In this document: piece by piece, positions 16,455-25,532 of the stretch
How positions within the stretch are numbered: the stretch's first letter is position 1
Layout: each line of letters opens with the position of its first letter
Assembly (NCBI GenBank): GCA_047631555.1
Contig: JBLHZY010000002.1
Span: 372,001-436,000, forward strand
Direction of reading: 5' to 3'
From: JBLHZY01 sp047631555
Lineage (GTDB): Bacteria; Pseudomonadota; Alphaproteobacteria; Rhodobacterales; Rhodobacteraceae
Length of the DNA stretch: 64,000 nt
Program-made: the position numbers and the translations under genes
The notes under the pieces: generated by a model
The model's input: the letters and a program-made list of their open reading frames with translations, nothing else
Told to the model about the DNA's origin: nothing
Databases searched by the model: none

Positions 16455-17825
16455 CTAGTCAAGAACAGACTTTACCGCCTTTGCTGTTTTCGCCACGATC
16501 TCATCTGCTTCGGCCTTTGTGAGGCAGAGGGGTGGGGCGAAGCCGAGGATATCGCCTTGGGGCATGGCGCGGGCGATCACGCCTTGTTCGAGCATTTTGG
16601 CGACGACTGCGTAGCTGACTTTGCGGTCCGAAGCGAAGGCTTCGCGGGTCTCGCGGTTTTGGGTCAGCTCGACAGCGCAGAGCATGCCTTCACCACGGAT
16701 ATCGCCAACATGGGCGTGCTTTCCAAGCGCGTCTTGCATGGCTTGGTTGAAGTATTTCCCAACCGTTCCTGCGTTCGAAACGAGATCGAGGCTATCGATC
16801 AGTTTGAGGTTGGCGATGCCCGCTGCCGCGCCGATTGGGTGGGCGGAGTATGTCCAGCCGTGGCCGATGGGGCCGTTTTCATCGGTGCCTTGTTCAAGCA
16901 CTTTCCACATTTTATCGCTGACGATGGAGCCAGAGAGCGGCGCGTAGGCGGATGTAAGGCCTTTGGCGATGGTGATCAGGTCGGGTTTGAGGCCGTAGTG
17001 CTCTGAGCCGAACATTGTTCCCAAGCGGCCAAAGCCGGTGACGACTTCATCTGCGATGAGAAGGATATCGTGGCGGGTGAGCACCTCTTGGATCGCTTTC
17101 CAGTAGCCTTCGGGCGGGGGCACGATGCCGCCGGTTCCAAGCACGGGTTCGCCGATGAAGGCGGCGATGGTATCGGGGCCTTCGCGCTGGATTAGGGCTT
17201 CGAGCTCGGACGCAAGATGGGCCGAGAATTGCGCCTCGGACATATCGGCATCTTCGCGGCGGTAGTAGTAGGGCGCATCGGTATGAACCACTTGCGACAG
17301 GGGCAGATCGAATTTGTTGTGGAACAGTTCAAGCCCGGTGAGTGAGCCCGTCATCAGGCCCGAGCCGTGATAGCCGCGCCAGCGCGAGATGATCTTTTTC
17401 TTTTGCGGGCGGCCGAGGATATTGTTGTAGTACCAAACCAGCTTGATGTTGGTCTCGTTGGCATCCGATCCGGACTGGCCGAAGTAGACTTTGGACATGT
17501 GATCCGGCGCGCGATCGAGGATCATTTTCGAGAGCGTGATCGAGGCTTCTGTGCCGTGGCCCACGTAGGAATGGTAATAGGCAAGCTCGCTGGCTTGGGC
17601 GGCAATGGCGTCGGCAATTTCGGTGCGGCCATAGCCAACATTGACGCAATAGAGCCCGGCAAAAGCATCGAGAAAGTGGTTCCCGTCGCGGTCTTCAATA
17701 TGGCAGCCTTGGCCGGTTTTGATGATCCGAGTTGGGGTTTCGCCGCGGGCGTGTTGGGCGAGATGGGTCGATGGGTGAAAGAAATTCTCGCGATCCCACT
17801 GATCGAGTTGGTCATTTTTCAGCAT
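16455..17825 (-). CDS. Class III pyridoxal-phosphate aminotransferase
   Basis: A 456-residue aspartate aminotransferase-family (omega-transaminase) enzyme. PLP-binding signatures are clear: FGQSGSDANET, SRWRGYHGS, LLIADEVVTGFGRLG with the Asp that contacts the pyridine nitrogen, and DLITIAKGLTSAYAPL with the Schiff-base Lys. The substrate cannot be read from sequence. The divergent neighbours (an ectoine-hydrolase-like M24 protein and an M20 deacylase) suggest it removes an amino group from a deacylated diamino acid, for example diaminobutyrate, as DoeD/Atf does in ectoine breakdown. Alternatives are a general omega-amino acid or polyamine transaminase. Confidence 0.85.
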   Translation of the reverse strand: MLKNDQLDQWDRENFFHPSTHLAQHARGETPTRIIKTGQGCHIEDRDGNHFLDAFAGLYCVNVGYGRTEIADAIAAQASELAYYHSYVGHGTEASITLSKMILDRAPDHMSKVYFGQSGSDANETNIKLVWYYNNILGRPQKKKIISRWRGYHGSGLMTGSLTGLELFHNKFDLPLSQVVHTDAPYYYRREDADMSEAQFSAHLASELEALIQREGPDTIAAFIGEPVLGTGGIVPPPEGYWKAIQEVLTRHDILLIADEVVTGFGRLGTMFGSEHYGLKPDLITIAKGLTSAYAPLSGSIVSDKMWKVLEQGTDENGPIGHGWTYSAHPIGAAAGIANLKLIDSLDLVSNAGTVGKYFNQAMQDALGKHAHVGDIRGEGMLCAVELTQNRETREAFASDRKVSYAVVAKMLEQGVIARAMPQGDILGFAPPLCLTKAEADEIVAKTAKAVKSVLD

Positions 17826-17902
17826 GCTTTTGGTCCCTTTGCCTGCGGCTATGGCTCATGCATAGGGGGAAAGGCGGCCCCATTCCAGCCTTGTGATAAA
17901 AA

Positions 17903-17925
17903 GCAATTGCGCTTGGAAGAATTGC
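17903..17925. promoter_or_regulatory. Dyad GCAATT-N11-AATTGC in divergent promoter
   Basis: A perfect 6-base inverted repeat in the 139-base gap between the divergent transaminase and M24 genes, 40 bases before the M24 start. Its position suits an operator shared by both directions. No regulator gene is adjacent in this window. Confidence 0.45.
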
Positions 17926-17964
17926 ACTCTTAGATCGTCAAAGGACTTTCGCTCTGGAGGCTAT

Positions 17965-19140
17965 ATGACCCCACCCTTTTCCCCGGCTGAATATGATCGC
18001 CGTTTGACCCTTGCGCGCGGCGCGATGGAAGCGGCTGGGCTTGACGCAATCATCTGCGTGGACCCGAGCAATCAGAATTGGCTGACGGGTTATGATGGCT
18101 GGTCGTTTTATGTGCATCAGGCGGTGATCCTGATTGGCGGGGAGAAGCCGATTTGGTGGGGGCGGCGCATGGATGCGAATGGGGCTGCGCGCACCGTTGA
18201 TACCGCGCGCACCGAGATCACCTTTTACACCGACGAGTATATTCAATCGACCGAGCGCCATCCGATGCAGGCCTTGGCGGGCCTGTTGGCCGAGCGGGGC
18301 ATGGGGGCTGCGCGCATTGGCGTTGAGATGGAGAATTACTATTATTCCGCGGCTGCGCATGGGGCTTTAGCGGGCGCCTTGCCGGACGCGACATTTGTCG
18401 ATGCCACGGCTTTGGTCAATTGGCAGCGCGGGGTGAAATCGCCCGAGGAGATCGCCTTTATGCGCAAGGCGGCTTTGATCACCGACAAAATTCAAACGCT
18501 GGCGATTGATCTGGCCGAGCCGGGCATTCGCAAGAATGAACTGGCGGGGAAAATCTATGCAGCGGGCCTTGAGGGTATTGGCGAGGATTGGGGGGATTAC
18601 CCGGCGATTGTGCCGCTTATGCCTTCGGGCGCAGATGCCTCGGCCCCGCATCTGACATGGAACGGGGATTTGCTTCGAAGCGGAGAATCGACGTTTTTTG
18701 AGCTGTCGGGCTGTTATCGCCGCTATCATGCGCCGCTGAGCCGGACTGTGTATTTAGGCGATCCGCCGGATAGCATTGTGCGCGCGGCGGATGCACTGGT
18801 TGCCGGACTTGATGCCGGGCTTGAAGCGGCGCGGGCGGGCAATCGGGCCTGCGATATTGCCAACGCTTTGGGGGATGCTCTGGCGGCGGCTGGAGTCGCG
18901 CGCTCTGGGCGCTGCGGCTATCCGATTGGCGCAAGCTACCCGCCGGATTGGGGCGAGCGCACGGTATCGCTGCGCCCTGAGGATGAGACGATTTTGAAGC
19001 CGGGGATGACGTTCCATTTCATGCCCGGGCTTTGGCAGGATGATTGGGGCCTTGAGATTACGGAGTCCATTTTGATCACGGATGAAGGGCCTGCGGAGAC
19101 GCTCTGCAATATCGAGCGCAAGCTCTTTGTGAAGCGCTAG
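17965..19140 (+). CDS. M24-fold hydrolase, ectoine hydrolase (DoeA/EutD)-like
   Basis: A 391-residue protein of the creatinase/prolidase pita-bread fold: an N-terminal creatinase domain (about 1-155), then the M24 catalytic fold. Most dinuclear-metal ligands of true M24 peptidases are replaced: the first Asp is Glu (FFELSG), the second is lost (HAPLSRT), and the His and first Glu sites read GYPIGASYPPDWGE and FHFMPG. This pattern, including YPPDWGE and GLEITESI, matches ectoine hydrolases, which open the ectoine ring without metal. The substrate is inferred. GGAGG precedes the ATG at 17965. It is followed 11 bases later by an M20 deacylase, fitting ring opening then deacylation. Confidence 0.75.
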   Translation: MTPPFSPAEYDRRLTLARGAMEAAGLDAIICVDPSNQNWLTGYDGWSFYVHQAVILIGGEKPIWWGRRMDANGAARTVDTARTEITFYTDEYIQSTERHPMQALAGLLAERGMGAARIGVEMENYYYSAAAHGALAGALPDATFVDATALVNWQRGVKSPEEIAFMRKAALITDKIQTLAIDLAEPGIRKNELAGKIYAAGLEGIGEDWGDYPAIVPLMPSGADASAPHLTWNGDLLRSGESTFFELSGCYRRYHAPLSRTVYLGDPPDSIVRAADALVAGLDAGLEAARAGNRACDIANALGDALAAAGVARSGRCGYPIGASYPPDWGERTVSLRPEDETILKPGMTFHFMPGLWQDDWGLEITESILITDEGPAETLCNIERKLFVKR

Positions 19141-19151
19141 GGATGGGTGAT

Positions 19152-20312
19152 ATGCATCCTCAGCTTGATGCGGCGACGGCGCTTTTGAGCGAGCTGATTG
19201 CTTTGCCGACGATCTCTTCCGACAGCAATATGGCGATGATTGCGCTGCTTTCTGAGCGGCTTGAAAGCCTTGGCGCGAAGGTCGAGGTCATGCTTGATGA
19301 GGATGGCGGCAAGGCTAATCTTTGGGCGACTGTTGGGCCAGATATTGCCGGGGGTGTTTTGCTTTCGGGGCATACGGATGTTGTGCCGGTGTCCGAGCAG
19401 GATTGGACCAGCGATCCCTTTGTTATGGAGGCCCGTGAGGGGCGGCTATATGGGCGGGGCGCATGTGACATGAAGGGGTTTATTGCATGTGCGATTGTGA
19501 TGGCGCCTGCATTGGCGGTCGCGGCAGAGGCGGCGGGCAAGCCGCTGCGGTTTTGCTTTACCCATGACGAGGAAGTTGGCTGCTTAGGGGCGCGTGCTTT
19601 GGTTGAGCAATTGCGCGGGCGCGAGGCCCTTCCGGCGATGGCGATTATTGGAGAGCCGACGATGATGAAGGTCATCGAGGGCAATAAGGGCTGCTGCGAA
19701 TACACCACGCATTTTCACGGCATGGCCGGGCATGGATCGGCCCCGGCGCAGGGGGTAAATGCGGTTGAATATGCCGGGCGCTATTTGATGCGATTGCTGG
19801 AATTGCGCAGCGCGCTTGAGGCCCGCGCGCCTGAGAACGGGCGCTTTGATCCGGCGCATAGCACGATCAATCCGGGGCGGATTTCGGGCGGCGTGGCGCA
19901 TAATGTGATCCCGTCGCATGCCGAATTGGAATGGGAAATGCGCCCTGTTGTGGCCGCCGATTTGGCCTTTGTGCAGGAGGATTTGGCCGCGCTTCGCGAG
20001 AGCATGCTCAAAGAGATGCGTGCGGTTTTTCCGGGTGCGGATATTTCAACCGAAACGATTGGCGAGGTCGTTGGGCTTGAGCCGGAAGAGCATAACGCCG
20101 CGCGTGATTTGGTGGCGATGCTCACGGGCGAGAACGCCGCGCATGTCGTGCCGTTCAATACCGAGGCGGGGTTGTTTCAACAGATCGGGATGCAGGCGGT
20201 TTTATGTGGGCCGGGCTCGATTGATCAGGCGCATAAGCCGGATGAATATGTTGAGCTTGAGCAGATGTCGCGCTGTTTGGATATGCTTGGAAAGTTGGCG
20301 CAGCATTTATAG
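19152..20312 (+). CDS. ArgE-like M20 acetylornithine deacetylase family protein
   Basis: Zinc-dependent M20 amidohydrolase of about 386 residues: LLSGHTDVVPVSE, GRGACDMKGF, FTHDEEVGCLGA with catalytic Glu, IIGEPTMMKVIEGNKG, and C-terminal LCGPGSIDQAHKPDEYVE, all ArgE-subgroup hallmarks. ArgE removes acetyl from N-acetylornithine; relatives act on other N-acyl amino acids. Next to an ectoine-hydrolase-like gene it may deacetylate N-acetyl-diaminobutyrate, a step done elsewhere by the unrelated EutE/DoeB. I chose the ATG at 19152 because AGGGATGG lies before it; 19143 is also possible. Its 3' end overlaps rppH (convergent) by 6 bases. Confidence 0.85.
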   Translation: MHPQLDAATALLSELIALPTISSDSNMAMIALLSERLESLGAKVEVMLDEDGGKANLWATVGPDIAGGVLLSGHTDVVPVSEQDWTSDPFVMEAREGRLYGRGACDMKGFIACAIVMAPALAVAAEAAGKPLRFCFTHDEEVGCLGARALVEQLRGREALPAMAIIGEPTMMKVIEGNKGCCEYTTHFHGMAGHGSAPAQGVNAVEYAGRYLMRLLELRSALEARAPENGRFDPAHSTINPGRISGGVAHNVIPSHAELEWEMRPVVAADLAFVQEDLAALRESMLKEMRAVFPGADISTETIGEVVGLEPEEHNAARDLVAMLTGENAAHVVPFNTEAGLFQQIGMQAVLCGPGSIDQAHKPDEYVELEQMSRCLDMLGKLAQHL

Positions 20313-20798
20313 GCGCGCGCGGAATGTCTCGATGATTTGACGGTATATATCGCGCTTGAAGGGCACGATGCTTTCGATCAATGCATCCGGCGCGAGCCAA
20401 CTCCATTCGGCGAATTCGGGATGCTCAGTGGCGATGTTGATCTGATCATCGCGGCCCTCAAAGCGCATCAAAAACCAAAGCTGTTTTTGGCCCCGATAGC
20501 GGCCTTTCCAGACGCGGCCCAAAAGCTCGGGCGGCAGGTCATAGGTCAACCAATCTTCGGTTTGCGCCTCGATAACAGCAAGCGCAGGATCGACGCCGGT
20601 TTCTTCCCACAACTCGCGCAGGGCGGCCTCGCGCGGCTCTTCGCCCTTATCGATCCCGCCTTGGGGCATTTGCCACGCATCAGGGGTATCAATTCGCGTT
20701 CCGGCAAAAATCAGCCCGTCCTTATTGGCCAGCATCACACCGACGCAGGGGCGGTATGGCAGGGCCTCAATCTGGGCGGGAGTTAGGGGGCTCGTCAT
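20307..20798 (-). CDS. rppH: RNA pyrophosphohydrolase (Nudix)
   Basis: RppH removes pyrophosphate from 5'-triphosphorylated mRNA and so starts decay. The 163-residue protein has an N-terminal YRPCVGVMLANKDGLIFAG segment, the QMPQGGID.GE element, the Nudix box G-x5-E-x7-REVWEETG variant (EPREAALRELWEETGV), and a C-terminal FKRDIYRQIIETF segment, as in the family. Last gene of the gpmI-envC-ctpA-rppH block; 47 bases from ctpA. Confidence 0.95.
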   Translation of the reverse strand: MTSPLTPAQIEALPYRPCVGVMLANKDGLIFAGTRIDTPDAWQMPQGGIDKGEEPREAALRELWEETGVDPALAVIEAQTEDWLTYDLPPELLGRVWKGRYRGQKQLWFLMRFEGRDDQINIATEHPEFAEWSWLAPDALIESIVPFKRDIYRQIIETFRARL

Positions 20799-20845
20799 TG
20801 GATTGGGCGGGGCCGCGCGAAATTTGCGCAGCCCCAGGTCCTTGA

Positions 20846-22180
20846 TTATTTCGCTTCAATGGCCGAGAGGCCACGCAGCAGATCGATCGCATAGGACAGT
20901 TGGAAATCCTCATCGCGCAGTTTGGCGGCTTCTTCTGCGATGGTGCGCTCGGCTTCGATTTGGTTGCGCTCGTCTTCGGTCAGGCTGTCGTTATTGAGCG
21001 AGCCGCGAAGATCAGCTTCGGAGCGGAAACGGGGCGCTTTTGTCTCGCCGTCGTCTTCAACTTCTGGGCGGCGCGGCGGTTGCGTTACCACGATATCGGG
21101 GGAGACACCGAGCGCTTGGATCGAGCGGCCAGATGGCGTGTAATAGCGCGCAGTCGTGAGGCGCATCGCCCCGTTTGAGCTGAGCGGCATCACCGTTTGC
21201 ACGGAGCCTTTGCCGAAGCTTTTGGTGCCAACAACAATGGCGCGGCGGTGATCTTGAAGCGCGCCTGCGACGATCTCGGAGGCCGAGGCAGAGCCGCCGT
21301 TGATCAGCACAACGATGGGTTTGCCCTCGGCCAGATCACCTTCATTTGCGTTGACCCGCTCGCCGTTGCCCGCATCGCGGCCGCGGGTCGAGACGATCTC
21401 GCCGGCATTCAGGAACGCATCCGAAACGGCGATGGCTTGGTTGAGCAAGCCGCCGGGATTGTTGCGCAGATCAACGATGATCCCGTTGACCTTATCCATG
21501 CCGCCAAGCTCTTCAACCGAGGATTTCAATCCATCGGCGAGGTTGGGGTAGGTTTGATCGTTGAAGGTTGAGATGCGCAACACAACGCTGTCGCCCTCAA
21601 CGCGGCTGCGCACAGCCGTGAGTTTGATCGTGTCGCGGATAATCGAGATATCAAACGGCTCGTCTGTGCCTTCACGCACCACGGTGATGATGATCTCAGA
21701 GCCGACCGGCCCGCGCATCATCGCAACAGTTTCATCCAGCGTCAGGCCGAGCAGATTTTCGCCATCAACATGAGTGATGAAATCTCCAGCTTCTACGCCC
21801 GCTTGATCCGCTGGCGTGCCATCCATTGGCGAGACGACTTTGACGAAGCCCTCTTCTTGGGTCACTTCAATGCCAAGCCCGCCGAATTCGCCGCGGGTCT
21901 GAACCTGCATTGCGGCGGCATCCGCTGGCGAGAGGTAGCTGGAATGGGGATCAAGCGAGGTCAGCATGCCATCAATGGCCGCTTCAATCAGTTCTTCCTC
22001 GTTTACCTCTTCGACGTATTGCGAGCGGATCCGCTCAAAGATATCGCCAAACAGATCAAGCTGTTCATAAACATTCACAGTGCTCGCTTTTTCCTCTGCA
22101 AGCAGTGGCCCGGCAAATTGCGTGGTGGCGATTGCGCCTGCAAGCGTGCCGCCAAGCGCGGCCATAACAAACTTTTTCAT
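20846..22180 (-). CDS. ctpA: Carboxy-terminal processing protease (S41)
   Basis: A 444-residue periplasmic serine protease: signal peptide (1-27), PDZ domain (about 85-170; GGLGIEVTQEEGFVKVVSP...GDFITHVDG), S41 core with VDLRNNPGGLL, catalytic Ser in NGGSASASEIVAGAL and the catalytic Lys in GTKSFGKGSVQT. A polar, Glu-rich C-terminal extension follows (about 370-444). In Gram-negatives such proteases act on periplasmic or outer-membrane proteins and often on cell-wall hydrolases. The gene starts 6 bases after an EnvC-like hydrolase activator, so the two are surely cotranscribed. Confidence 0.95.
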   Translation of the reverse strand: MKKFVMAALGGTLAGAIATTQFAGPLLAEEKASTVNVYEQLDLFGDIFERIRSQYVEEVNEEELIEAAIDGMLTSLDPHSSYLSPADAAAMQVQTRGEFGGLGIEVTQEEGFVKVVSPMDGTPADQAGVEAGDFITHVDGENLLGLTLDETVAMMRGPVGSEIIITVVREGTDEPFDISIIRDTIKLTAVRSRVEGDSVVLRISTFNDQTYPNLADGLKSSVEELGGMDKVNGIIVDLRNNPGGLLNQAIAVSDAFLNAGEIVSTRGRDAGNGERVNANEGDLAEGKPIVVLINGGSASASEIVAGALQDHRRAIVVGTKSFGKGSVQTVMPLSSNGAMRLTTARYYTPSGRSIQALGVSPDIVVTQPPRRPEVEDDGETKAPRFRSEADLRGSLNNDSLTEDERNQIEAERTIAEEAAKLRDEDFQLSYAIDLLRGLSAIEAK

Positions 22181-22186
22181 TCCGTC

Positions 22187-23356
22187 TTATTCCTTGTTCT
22201 CGGCAAACCACTGAGCCGGATCTACAGGGCTGCCGCCCTGCCTTATCTCTATATAAAGCGTTTCCGAAGCGGCAGCGCCACCTCCATCCGCAGTATTGAT
22301 CAAAAATGCGTCCATATCGGGCGCTTGCCCGCCCATCAAACCAATGGGCGCGCCAAGTTTGAGCACTTCGCCGACCTCACCATAGACCTGATCTAGCCCA
22401 GCAAGCACCATCAGAACATCGTTTCCGGGCTCAAGTATAATCACGTTTCCGTAGTCGAGGAAGGGACCAAGATAGCGGATGGTCGCAGGCCAAGGCGTTG
22501 TGACAAGAGCGCGCGGGCGCGTGGCGATCAGCCAGCCGGGGCGGCGTATGCCCGCTGCATCGGCCTCGTCCGCGCGCCGCAGGATCGCGCCGTTGGTGGG
22601 AAGTTGCAGGGTTCCCATAGCGTCGGAAAGCTCTGGCAGAGGAGGCGCGCCATTGGCGGTATCCATATCGCCAAGGCCGGCGGCAAAGCCCTCAAGGGTT
22701 TCAGAGCTGTCGATCAGGCGCTGAAGCTGCTCTGGATCAGCAAGAAAACGGCGCGGCAGGTCGGTACGTTGAGAGATCGCTTGGCTTAATTCTGTGCGCG
22801 CGGATTGGACGCCGGTGAGGCCAAGGGTAAGGGTTTGGGCGGCGCTTTGTTGGAGCGTGCGCAGGGTTGCGACCTCATCCAATTGCACTTTGAGCGCATC
22901 GACTTGGGCCTGAAAGGCGGGGGCAACATCGGATAGGATCATGCCCGAACGGGCGGTTCCAAGCGGGCCAGAAGGATGCAGTAGGGACAGCGTCGTTGGG
23001 GCTTTTTGCAGCGAGAGCATCACGCCGAGAAGCTTGCTCAGGTGCTCGCTCTCAGACTCAAACTGACGGGTGATCGCGGCTTCGCGAATGGCGGCGCGGC
23101 GCAGGCCTTCGCGCAGGGCCTCAAGCCCGTCCTCATAGGCCGAAATCGTCTGGGTCAAAGCGGCCACACGATCGCGTGCGCCGTTTGCGGCCTCAAGCGC
23201 GGAGTGCGCTTCGCCAAGCTGTTTGGCAGCCTCTTCGGCAAGCACAGTTGGCGAGACTTGCGCGCGCAGTTGCGCAGGGCCAAGTGCGGCAAAAGCCAAA
23301 AGCGCGATGGCCATGATGGGGCCAAGGGCTTGGGGGGCTTTGCTGCGCTTGATCAC
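22187..23356 (-). CDS. EnvC-like murein hydrolase activator
   Basis: A 389-residue exported protein with a signal peptide (about 1-33), a coiled-coil stretch (about 35-200, alternating heptad-like A/L/E/Q) and a C-terminal LytM/M23-like domain (about 270-385; YLGPFLDYGNVIILEPGNDVLMVLAGL). The Zn-binding histidines of active M23 enzymes are missing, as in EnvC and NlpD, so it should activate amidases at the septum instead of cutting peptidoglycan. The GTG start at 23356 lies 6 bases after gpmI. Confidence 0.88.
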   Translation of the reverse strand: MIKRSKAPQALGPIMAIALLAFAALGPAQLRAQVSPTVLAEEAAKQLGEAHSALEAANGARDRVAALTQTISAYEDGLEALREGLRRAAIREAAITRQFESESEHLSKLLGVMLSLQKAPTTLSLLHPSGPLGTARSGMILSDVAPAFQAQVDALKVQLDEVATLRTLQQSAAQTLTLGLTGVQSARTELSQAISQRTDLPRRFLADPEQLQRLIDSSETLEGFAAGLGDMDTANGAPPLPELSDAMGTLQLPTNGAILRRADEADAAGIRRPGWLIATRPRALVTTPWPATIRYLGPFLDYGNVIILEPGNDVLMVLAGLDQVYGEVGEVLKLGAPIGLMGGQAPDMDAFLINTADGGGAAASETLYIEIRQGGSPVDPAQWFAENKE

Positions 23357-23362
23357 GGCGCT

Positions 23363-24892
23363 CTAGCCTTTGATCAACAGGCTTGCGCCCGTCATCTCAT
23401 CTGGTTGCGGCAGGCCCATCAGATCAAGCAGGCTTGGCGCCAAATCCGCCAGCCGTCCAGCACGCAGACCGGTGACATTGCTTGGTGCGCCAAACACAGC
23501 GACAGGGACGGGATTGGTCGTGTGGGCCGTATGCGGGCCGCCTGTTTCGGGATCAACCATCACCTCGCAATTGCCGTGATCGGCAGTGAGGATCATCGCG
23601 CCGCCTGCGGCTTCGAGCGCGGCCACAACGCGGGCAAGCCCCGTATCAACCGCTTCGCAGGCCTTGATCGCGGCCTCCAAATCGCCCGTATGGCCAACCA
23701 TATCGGGATTGGCATAATTGGTGACGATCAGATCATAGCCCGCCTCGATTGCGGCGACGAACTTATCGGTCACTTCCCCGCAAGACATCTCAGGTTGCAA
23801 ATCATAGGTCGCCACTTTGGGCGATTTTGGCATGAAGCGATCTTCGCCCTTTTCGGGCAGCTCTTTGCCGCCGTTGAGGAAGAAGGTCACATGGGGGTAT
23901 TTCTCGGTCTCGGCGAGGCGGAACTGAGTTTTTCCGTGATCTGCGACCCATTCACCAAGCGTGTTTTTCAGTTCGCGTTTGGGGTAGCAGGTTTGCATAT
24001 AGGTACTGTGGGTCGTTGAATATTCGACCATGCCAAGCAGGCTTGCGAATGCCGGGCGCGGGGCGGCATCGAAATCGGCAAAATCTGGATCGCCAATCGC
24101 AGCAAGGATTTCGCGGGCGCGATCCGAGCGGAAATTGAGGCAGAAGAAGCCATCGCCATCCTTTGCGCCTGCATAGCCTTCAATGACGGTTGCGGCGATG
24201 AATTCATCGGTTTCGCCCCGCTCTGTTGCGGCTTTGATTGCGGCGCTGGCGTCAACGGCTTTGAACGCGGCTTTGCCGTGGATCATTGCCTCATATGCTT
24301 GGCTGACCCGTTCCCAGCGGTTGTCGCGATCCATGGCGAAATAGCGCCCGACGACCGTCCCGATCCGCGCGCCATTGGGCAGGGCCTCAACCAGTGTTTT
24401 CATAAAACCATCGGCCGAGCTTGGCGCCACATCGCGCCCATCGGTGATCGCATGCAGCACGACCTCGACGCCCTGCGCGGTGAGCGCTTTGGCAGCGGCA
24501 ATCACATGGCTGATATGGCCATGCACGCCGCCATCAGAAACAACGCCCATCATATGCGCGACGCCGCCACTGGCTTTAACATCAGCCGCGAATTTCAGCA
24601 GCGCGGCATTCTGCGCAAAGCTGCCGTCCTCAATGGCGAGATCAATCTGCCCAAGGTCCATCGCCACAACACGGCCTGCGCCGATATTGGTGTGGCCGAC
24701 TTCGGAATTACCCATTTGCCCGCTTGGCAGGCCAACATCGGGGCCATGGGTGATCAGGGTCGCATTGGGGCAGGTCGCCATGATGCGATCAAAGGTTGGA
24801 GTGTTGGCCAAAGCGGGGGCATTTGCCGTGCGATCTGCGCGTGCACCCCAGCCATCGAGGATGCAAAGAACGACAGGTTTTGGAACGGTCAT
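23363..24892 (-). CDS. gpmI: 2,3-bisphosphoglycerate-independent phosphoglycerate mutase
   Basis: A 509-residue Mn-dependent glycolytic enzyme that interconverts 3- and 2-phosphoglycerate. Alkaline-phosphatase-superfamily metal motifs are present: VVLCILDGWG at the start, catalytic Ser in QMGNSEVGHTN, and MILTADHGNCE with TNPVPV in the last third. The ATG at 24892 has GGAG upstream; a longer frame to 25015 has no support. First gene of the gpmI-envC-ctpA-rppH block. Confidence 0.96.
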   Translation of the reverse strand: MTVPKPVVLCILDGWGARADRTANAPALANTPTFDRIMATCPNATLITHGPDVGLPSGQMGNSEVGHTNIGAGRVVAMDLGQIDLAIEDGSFAQNAALLKFAADVKASGGVAHMMGVVSDGGVHGHISHVIAAAKALTAQGVEVVLHAITDGRDVAPSSADGFMKTLVEALPNGARIGTVVGRYFAMDRDNRWERVSQAYEAMIHGKAAFKAVDASAAIKAATERGETDEFIAATVIEGYAGAKDGDGFFCLNFRSDRAREILAAIGDPDFADFDAAPRPAFASLLGMVEYSTTHSTYMQTCYPKRELKNTLGEWVADHGKTQFRLAETEKYPHVTFFLNGGKELPEKGEDRFMPKSPKVATYDLQPEMSCGEVTDKFVAAIEAGYDLIVTNYANPDMVGHTGDLEAAIKACEAVDTGLARVVAALEAAGGAMILTADHGNCEVMVDPETGGPHTAHTTNPVPVAVFGAPSNVTGLRAGRLADLAPSLLDLMGLPQPDEMTGASLLIKG

Positions 24893-25042
24893 GGCGGGCT
24901 CCTTTTCGCTTGGGCTTGTTCTACGCGCGCAGGGCAAAAGGGGCAAGCAACACGCGGACCAGTAAAGATGCGGACCAGTTAAGATTGAGATGGGCGGTTT
25001 GACCGGCGCGCGCAAGGGGTTGCGGCAAATCGGCCGCGGGAA

Positions 25043-25513
25043 TTAGCTGCGGTGATAGGGGCTGCCGGCAAGGATCGAAGCGGCACGGTAAAGCTGCTCT
25101 GAGAGCATCACGCGTACCAGCATATGCGGCCAGACCATCTTGCCAAAGGAAAGCTTGAAATCGGCCCGCGCGCGCAAAGCAGGCGATATTCCATCCGCGC
25201 CGCCAATGATCAGCGCCAAATCAGAGCGTCCCGCATCGCGCCAATCGCCGATCTGGTTGGCAAATTCTGGCGAAGACATCACGCGCCCGCGCTCATCCAA
25301 ACAGGCGATCAAAGCGCCCTTAGGAATGGCGCGCTCAAGCAATTCGGCCTCAGCTTCCATGCCGCCGCCTTTCTTGGCCTCGACCTCAAGGACTTTGGCC
25401 GGACCAAGCCCAAGGGCCCGCCCGCTGCGATCAAATCGTGTGAGGTAATCATCGATGAGTTCGCGCTCGGGGCCGGCCCTTAGGCGGCCCACTGCGCAGA
25501 TATGCACACGCAT
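25043..25513 (-). CDS. rlmH: 23S rRNA pseudouridine1915 N3-methyltransferase
   Basis: A 156-residue SPOUT-class methyltransferase acting on helix 69 of 23S rRNA. It shows LDERGRVMSSPEFA, LALIIGGADGIS (the knot region) and the C-terminal KMVWPHMLVRVMLSEQLYRA..I..GSPYHR. Length and ends match the family. It follows rsfS by 19 bases, an order conserved in many bacteria. Confidence 0.96.
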   Translation of the reverse strand: MRVHICAVGRLRAGPERELIDDYLTRFDRSGRALGLGPAKVLEVEAKKGGGMEAEAELLERAIPKGALIACLDERGRVMSSPEFANQIGDWRDAGRSDLALIIGGADGISPALRARADFKLSFGKMVWPHMLVRVMLSEQLYRAASILAGSPYHRS

Positions 25514-25532
25514 GTTGTGCCTCTCTTGGCGC

